From NCBI GenBank assembly GCA_002311655.1, contig DBYZ01000002.1, positions 34,172 through 79,356 on the forward strand: a stretch of DNA of 45,185 bases. The letters are read 5' to 3'. Made by a program: the position numbers and the translations under genes. This document shows positions 42,624-45,185 of this stretch, one piece after another. The notes below the pieces were generated by a model, which was not told the origin of the DNA, did no database searches, and saw only the letters and a program-made list of their open reading frames with translations. The first letter of the stretch is position 1. Each line of letters opens with the position of its first letter. Origin of the DNA: Bacteroidales bacterium UBA1173. GTDB lineage: Bacteria; Bacteroidota; Bacteroidia; Bacteroidales; F082.

Positions 42624-42642
42624 ATTGAACTATGCGTTCAAT
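42624..42642 (-). other. Small hairpin in the tRNA-Lys leader
   Basis: ATTGAAC and GTTCAAT form a 7-bp stem around TATGC between the -7 box and the tRNA 5' end; it would sit in the leader removed by RNase P. Confidence 0.4.
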
Positions 42643-42650
42643 TGCGACTG

Positions 42651-42658
42651 CAAAAATA
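42651..42658 (-). promoter_or_regulatory. -7 box for tRNA-Lys
   Basis: TATTTTTG on the minus strand, 28 bases before the tRNA 5' end, so tRNA-Lys need not depend on read-through from the Sua5-like gene. Confidence 0.55.
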
Positions 42659-42699
42659 CTATATTTTTCAATACCTGCAACAAAAATTTTGAAATTTTT

Positions 42700-43311
42700 T
42701 TATTCCAGAATTCCTTTGCCCTGACGTGTTATAAGTACCTCATTTTCAGTGCAATCCACGATTGTTGACTCTTGGTTGTCGCCATAGCCGCCGTCAATGA
42801 TGATATCGACACGGTCTTTATAATGCTCATTAATCTCCTCTGGATCGGTCAAAAAACCTGAAATTTCGTCCTCATCAAGGATAGATGTGGTCATTATCGG
42901 ACAGCCGAGTTCCTTCACAATATTGGTGATTATAGGCTGGTTGGGGATGCGTATACCGATGGTTTTGCGTTTGCTCTGGAAAATCTTCGGGATGTTGTTG
43001 TTTGCTTCCAAAATGAAAGTGAAAGCGCCCGGAAGATTACGTCTCATGAGTTTGAATACATCGTTGTTTATCGGCTTGGTGAATTCGGAAAGCTGGCTTA
43101 AGTCATTGAAGATAAATGAGAAATGAGCCTTTTCCTTTTTGATGCCTTTAATCTGTGCTATGCGCTCAAATGCCTTGTTGCTTCTGATGCTGCAGCCGAT
43201 GCCGTAAATTGTGTCTGTAGGGAAGATTATAACACCATCATCCTCGAGACATTCAAGAATCATCTTAATGTGTCGAGGATTAGGGTTTTCTGGATGTACT
43301 TGTAGAAACAT
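42700..43311 (-). CDS. L-threonylcarbamoyladenylate synthase-like protein (Sua5/YciO/YrdC family)
   Basis: A 203-residue single-domain protein. Landmarks are DDGVIIFPTDTIYGIGCSI near 26-44, the KGIKKEKAHFSFIFND segment and LPGAFTFILEANN near 95-107. TsaC-type members make threonylcarbamoyl-AMP for t6A37 in ANN-decoding tRNAs; YciO members look similar but may act otherwise. The KIKxR motif here reads KGIKKEK, so YciO-like identity is possible. The frame opens inside the tRNA-Arg gene; ATG 43311 is chosen because it is the first after the tRNA. It starts 5 bases after the tRNA-Arg 3' end, and tRNA-Lys lies downstream. Confidence 0.85.
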   Translation of the reverse strand: MFLQVHPENPNPRHIKMILECLEDDGVIIFPTDTIYGIGCSIRSNKAFERIAQIKGIKKEKAHFSFIFNDLSQLSEFTKPINNDVFKLMRRNLPGAFTFILEANNNIPKIFQSKRKTIGIRIPNQPIITNIVKELGCPIMTTSILDEDEISGFLTDPEEINEHYKDRVDIIIDGGYGDNQESTIVDCTENEVLITRQGKGILE

Positions 43312-43315
43312 ATTG

Positions 43316-43389
43316 TGATCCGGTTGGGATTCGAACCCAAGACCCACAGCTTAGAAGGCTGTTGCTCTATCCAGCTGAGCTACCAGACC
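43316..43389 (-). tRNA. tRNA-Arg (anticodon TCT)
   Basis: On the minus strand, acceptor GGTCTGG pairs with CCGGATC (two wobble pairs). Anticodon stem ACAGC/GCTGT holds loop CTTCTAA, anticodon TCT (reads AGA, AGG), with A37. CCA is not encoded. The Sua5-like ATG lies 5 bases past its 3' end. Confidence 0.92.
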
Positions 43390-43406
43390 CTTGCCTTTAG
43401 CGACTG

Positions 43407-43440
43407 CAAAATTACAAAATTTTTGTAAAATGATACCAAA
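43407..43440 (-). promoter_or_regulatory. Promoter of tRNA-Arg (TCT) and the Sua5-like gene
   Basis: Minus-strand TTTG (43440-43437) and TAATTTTG (43414-43407) are 22 bases apart; the tRNA begins 18 bases further on. No separate promoter is possible for the Sua5-like gene except inside the tRNA. Confidence 0.6.
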
Positions 43441-43493
43441 AATACAAAAAATAATTTGTATTTTATAAAAGACTGTATCTCAATGACTTATCC

Positions 43494-43754
43494 TTATTTT
43501 CTGGCTGTAGGAGGTTGCGGCTTCGACTTTTTCACATTGATTACGTTGCCCATAAACTCCATTTCGTTGGTCTCAACAACAGCTTTGTAGGCTTCAATAT
43601 CATGAGGCATCTCGATGAAACCATAGCCTTTTGAACGGTTTGTCTCGTGGTCCATAATGACTTTACATGAGTCAACTGTTCCGAAGCGTTCGAACAGACG
43701 TTTCACGTCGTCTACTGTCGTTCGAGGAGATAGGTTTGCAATAAAAATCTTCAT
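43494..43754 (-). CDS. RRM-domain RNA-binding protein
   Basis: An 86-residue protein that is one RNA recognition motif. RNP2 is IFIANL (residues 3-8) and RNP1 is KGYGFIEM (about 42-49), both with the aromatic residues that stack on RNA bases. A short tail (KKSKPQPPTARK) follows. Such small RRM proteins are common in Bacteroidota, where Hfq is often missing, and act as post-transcriptional regulators in some species. Targets are not known. The promoter gives a leader of about 45 bases. Confidence 0.93.
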   Translation of the reverse strand: MKIFIANLSPRTTVDDVKRLFERFGTVDSCKVIMDHETNRSKGYGFIEMPHDIEAYKAVVETNEMEFMGNVINVKKSKPQPPTARK

Positions 43755-43803
43755 AAAAAGTATATAGTTAATAATAGATTTACAACTGATTAAAAATCAG
43801 CGA

Positions 43804-43835
43804 CAAAGATATGTATTTATTTTTTACTAACCAAA
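43804..43835 (-). promoter_or_regulatory. Promoter of the RRM gene
   Basis: Minus-strand TTTG (43835-43832) and TATCTTTG (43811-43804) are separated by 20 bases. Confidence 0.65.
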
Positions 43836-43856
43836 TAATTTTATGAAATTTTTATA

Positions 43857-44933
43857 TTATTTTGCTGAATCCATTATTTTACTGATGATTTCAGTGTTGT
43901 CCATGATGCCGGTAAACCTTTCTGCACCTGGTCCGTAAGAGAAAACTGGGACGAAAATTGCCGAGTGACTGCCAGTTGTGAACTTGAAATCGGTACGTGT
44001 GTATCTGCTTTCAGGGTCGACAAAAGTGAGGCCGCCTGTTTCGTGGTCAGCGGTGACTACGACCAGAGTGTTGCCGTCTTTTTCCGCGAAGTCGAGAACA
44101 ACGTCGAGAGTCTTGTTGAAGTCGCGCATTTCTTCGACAAGGGTTGCCGAGTCATTGTCGTGGCAGGCGAAGTCTATTTGAGAACCTTCGATCATGAGGA
44201 AGAATCCCTTTTCGTTGTCGAGCATCTCGATGGCTTTGGCTGTTGCGTTAGGCAGGAAATCGCCACGTTTTGGAGCTTCAGGGAGGTGTTTGCGAGCTGC
44301 CAGCACCATGGTTTTGGCGTTGTTGTCCTCAATTTGAGGCAGGGAGTCGTAGATGTTCCAGCCTTTTTCCCACATCTTGCTGATAAGGTCAACGCCGTCT
44401 TTGCGTTCGGTGAAATACTTCTTGCCGCCGCCAAAGAGCACGTCAAGACCTTCTTTTTCTGATATTTCAAGAGCAATCTCCTCGTTATTTTGTCTGCTTA
44501 TGTTATGTGCGAGGAAATCTGCAGGGGTGGCGTGTGTCACAGAACAAGTAACGACGACACCGGTCTTTTTGCCTTGCTCAGAAAACATCTCGAGCATGCT
44601 TGGCACTGGAATGCTATCCGTATCCATTCCAACGACACCGTTGTTTGTTTTTTTGCCGTTTGCTATAGCGGAACCGCCTGCTGCTGAATCGGTTATCTCA
44701 TTTGAAGCAGACTTGGTGATAGAGAAACCGGAGTAGGGGAAACGCTGGAATGCAGTTTTCTCCGGACTAGTGAGGATTAGTGAATATACCTGTGCAGGTC
44801 CCATGCCGTCGCCAATCAGTACGATAACGTTTTTGGCGGATTTTGGAGCCGATTTTTCATTGTTTGAACAGCAAGAGCTTGAAAATAAAGCGGTTGCAAT
44901 AAGTAAAAAAGTAAATAATCTGCGAGTTTTCAT
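43857..44933 (-). CDS. Alkaline phosphatase lipoprotein (PhoA-like)
   Basis: A 358-residue phosphomonoesterase. The signal has lipobox-like FSSSC (Cys about 20, followed by another Cys), so it is probably lipid-anchored outside the cytosol. Metal and active-site motifs: LIGDGMGPAQV (Asp), the nucleophile Ser in TDSAAGGSA, SQIDFACHDND and TADHETGG. The C-terminal His is in TGSHSAIFVPVF. It is shorter than E. coli PhoA (about 450) but all core motifs are present. The frame runs back into tRNA-Ser, so the ATG at 44933 (MKTRRLF, just after a -7 box) is used. It may release phosphate for uptake. Confidence 0.93.
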   Translation of the reverse strand: MKTRRLFTFLLIATALFSSSCCSNNEKSAPKSAKNVIVLIGDGMGPAQVYSLILTSPEKTAFQRFPYSGFSITKSASNEITDSAAGGSAIANGKKTNNGVVGMDTDSIPVPSMLEMFSEQGKKTGVVVTCSVTHATPADFLAHNISRQNNEEIALEISEKEGLDVLFGGGKKYFTERKDGVDLISKMWEKGWNIYDSLPQIEDNNAKTMVLAARKHLPEAPKRGDFLPNATAKAIEMLDNEKGFFLMIEGSQIDFACHDNDSATLVEEMRDFNKTLDVVLDFAEKDGNTLVVVTADHETGGLTFVDPESRYTRTDFKFTTGSHSAIFVPVFSYGPGAERFTGIMDNTEIISKIMDSAK

Positions 44934-44950
44934 GGTAAAATTATTTTTTG

Positions 44951-44958
44951 CAAATGTA
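44951..44958 (-). promoter_or_regulatory. -7 box for the alkaline phosphatase gene
   Basis: TACATTTG on the minus strand, 17 bases before the ATG at 44933. No Pho-box-like repeat was seen. Confidence 0.55.
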
Positions 44959-45014
44959 ATAAAAATTTGATTATCAATAGAAAAATCAAGAAATAAAAAA
45001 TTTTTCAAAAAATG

Positions 45015-45045
45015 TTTGGTGATGTGTAAAAATGTTGTATCTTTG
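45015..45045 (+). promoter_or_regulatory. Promoter of tRNA-Ser
   Basis: TTTG (45015-45018) and TATCTTTG (45038-45045) are 19 bases apart, the clearest such promoter in the window; the tRNA starts 22 bases later. Confidence 0.75.
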
Positions 45046-45067
45046 CACCCGCAAAACCACAGAACAC

Positions 45068-45155
45068 GGAGAGGTGGGTGAGTGGCTGAAACCAACAGTT
45101 TGCTAAACTGTCGTAGCCCCTAAGGCTACCGGGGGTTCGAATCCCCCCTTCTCCG
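45068..45155 (+). tRNA. tRNA-Ser (anticodon GCT)
   Basis: A class II tRNA. Acceptor GGAGAGG pairs with CTTCTCC (one wobble). Anticodon stem ACAGT/ACTGT holds loop TTGCTAA, anticodon GCT (reads AGC, AGU). The variable arm is TAGCC/GGCTA. Discriminator G is typical of serine. CCA is not encoded. Confidence 0.94.
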
Positions 45156-45161
45156 CTTCAT

Positions 45162-45185
45162 CGGGGCATAGCGCAGTCCGGCTAG
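45162..45185 (+). tRNA. Start of a second tRNA, probably tRNA-Pro
   Basis: CGGGGCATAGCGCAG fits an acceptor, T8-A9 and a D stem. The C at position 1 is characteristic of bacterial tRNA-Pro. The window ends in the D loop, so the anticodon is not seen. Confidence 0.65.

Noticed and set aside
43312..43347. Upstream extension of the Sua5-like gene
   Set aside because: The extra codons are encoded by the tRNA-Arg 3' half; the first ATG beyond the tRNA is used instead.
44934..45095. N-terminal extension of the alkaline phosphatase
   Set aside because: It would cross the -7 box and tRNA-Ser; the ATG at 44933 begins a good lipoprotein signal.

Overview
The window looks like a chromosomal segment of an anaerobic member of the Bacteroidales (phylum Bacteroidota), probably a lysine-fermenting lineage related to Porphyromonas-like or uncultured gut and oral groups. 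Four observations support this. Promoters carry the Bacteroidota -7 box TAnnTTTG, often with a TTTG element about 19-22 bases upstream. Start codons lack Shine-Dalgarno sequences. Families typical of the phylum are present: a T9SS sorting domain, DUF4249 next to a TonB-dependent receptor, DUF3078, DUF4293, Rho with a long N-terminal insert, and a KilA-N protein. Most tRNA genes do not encode CCA. No phage, transposase or CRISPR array was seen, and there is no gene-free stretch over 300 bases.

Layout. Positions 1-8303 hold part of a lysine-fermentation operon: the end of an upstream gene (possibly kdd), kamA, a small membrane protein, kamB and kamC (reactivase for lysine 5,6-aminomutase), then two inserted genes (KilA-N and a T9SS-sorted protein), kamD, and a BASS-type transporter. 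kamE, the B12-binding partner of KamD, is not in the window. Positions 8321-16068 hold a lipoprotein prolyl oligopeptidase and a complete RND efflux system (adaptor, pump, TolC-like channel). Positions 16105-21010 (minus) hold a Na/Pi cotransporter and the tight cluster rho, M64-like peptidase, XRE regulator. Positions 21194-26372 are mostly housekeeping: DUF4293, phosphoesterase, DUF3078, a double TonB_C protein, rlmB, rplS, trmD and two tRNA-Leu genes. Positions 26405-29270 encode a predicted exported aldo/keto reductase-ferredoxin and a membrane polyferredoxin. Then come ligA (its 3' end lies inside an inverted repeat), a polytopic membrane protein and a small lipoprotein. Positions 32822-37697 encode a secreted GH2 beta-galactosidase and a POT peptide transporter. 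The rest holds tRNA-Arg(ACG), tRNA-Tyr, a DUF4249/TonB-dependent receptor pair, a PatB-type C-S lyase, tRNA-Lys, a Sua5-like gene, tRNA-Arg(TCT), an RRM protein, an alkaline phosphatase, tRNA-Ser and the start of a probable tRNA-Pro.

How the parts work together. KamA makes beta-lysine, KamD (with KamE) moves the terminal amino group, and KamB/KamC are expected to reactivate the B12 enzyme. The redox pair at 26-29 kb may pass electrons from the membrane to an extracytoplasmic reductase. The Sua5-like gene lies between two tRNA genes whose products are expected substrates of the modification it starts.

The most unusual points are the interrupted lysine operon with dense palindromes at the insertion, a heptamer-repeat hairpin ending three bases before kamA, a dispersed repeat that encodes the LigA C-terminus and stop codon, the exported redox module, and the tRNA-Arg/Sua5/tRNA-Lys arrangement. 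Promoter boxes also show that several apparent TTG starts lie inside -7 elements, so shorter ATG starts are given. All family assignments were made by reading the translated sequence; no database search was run.
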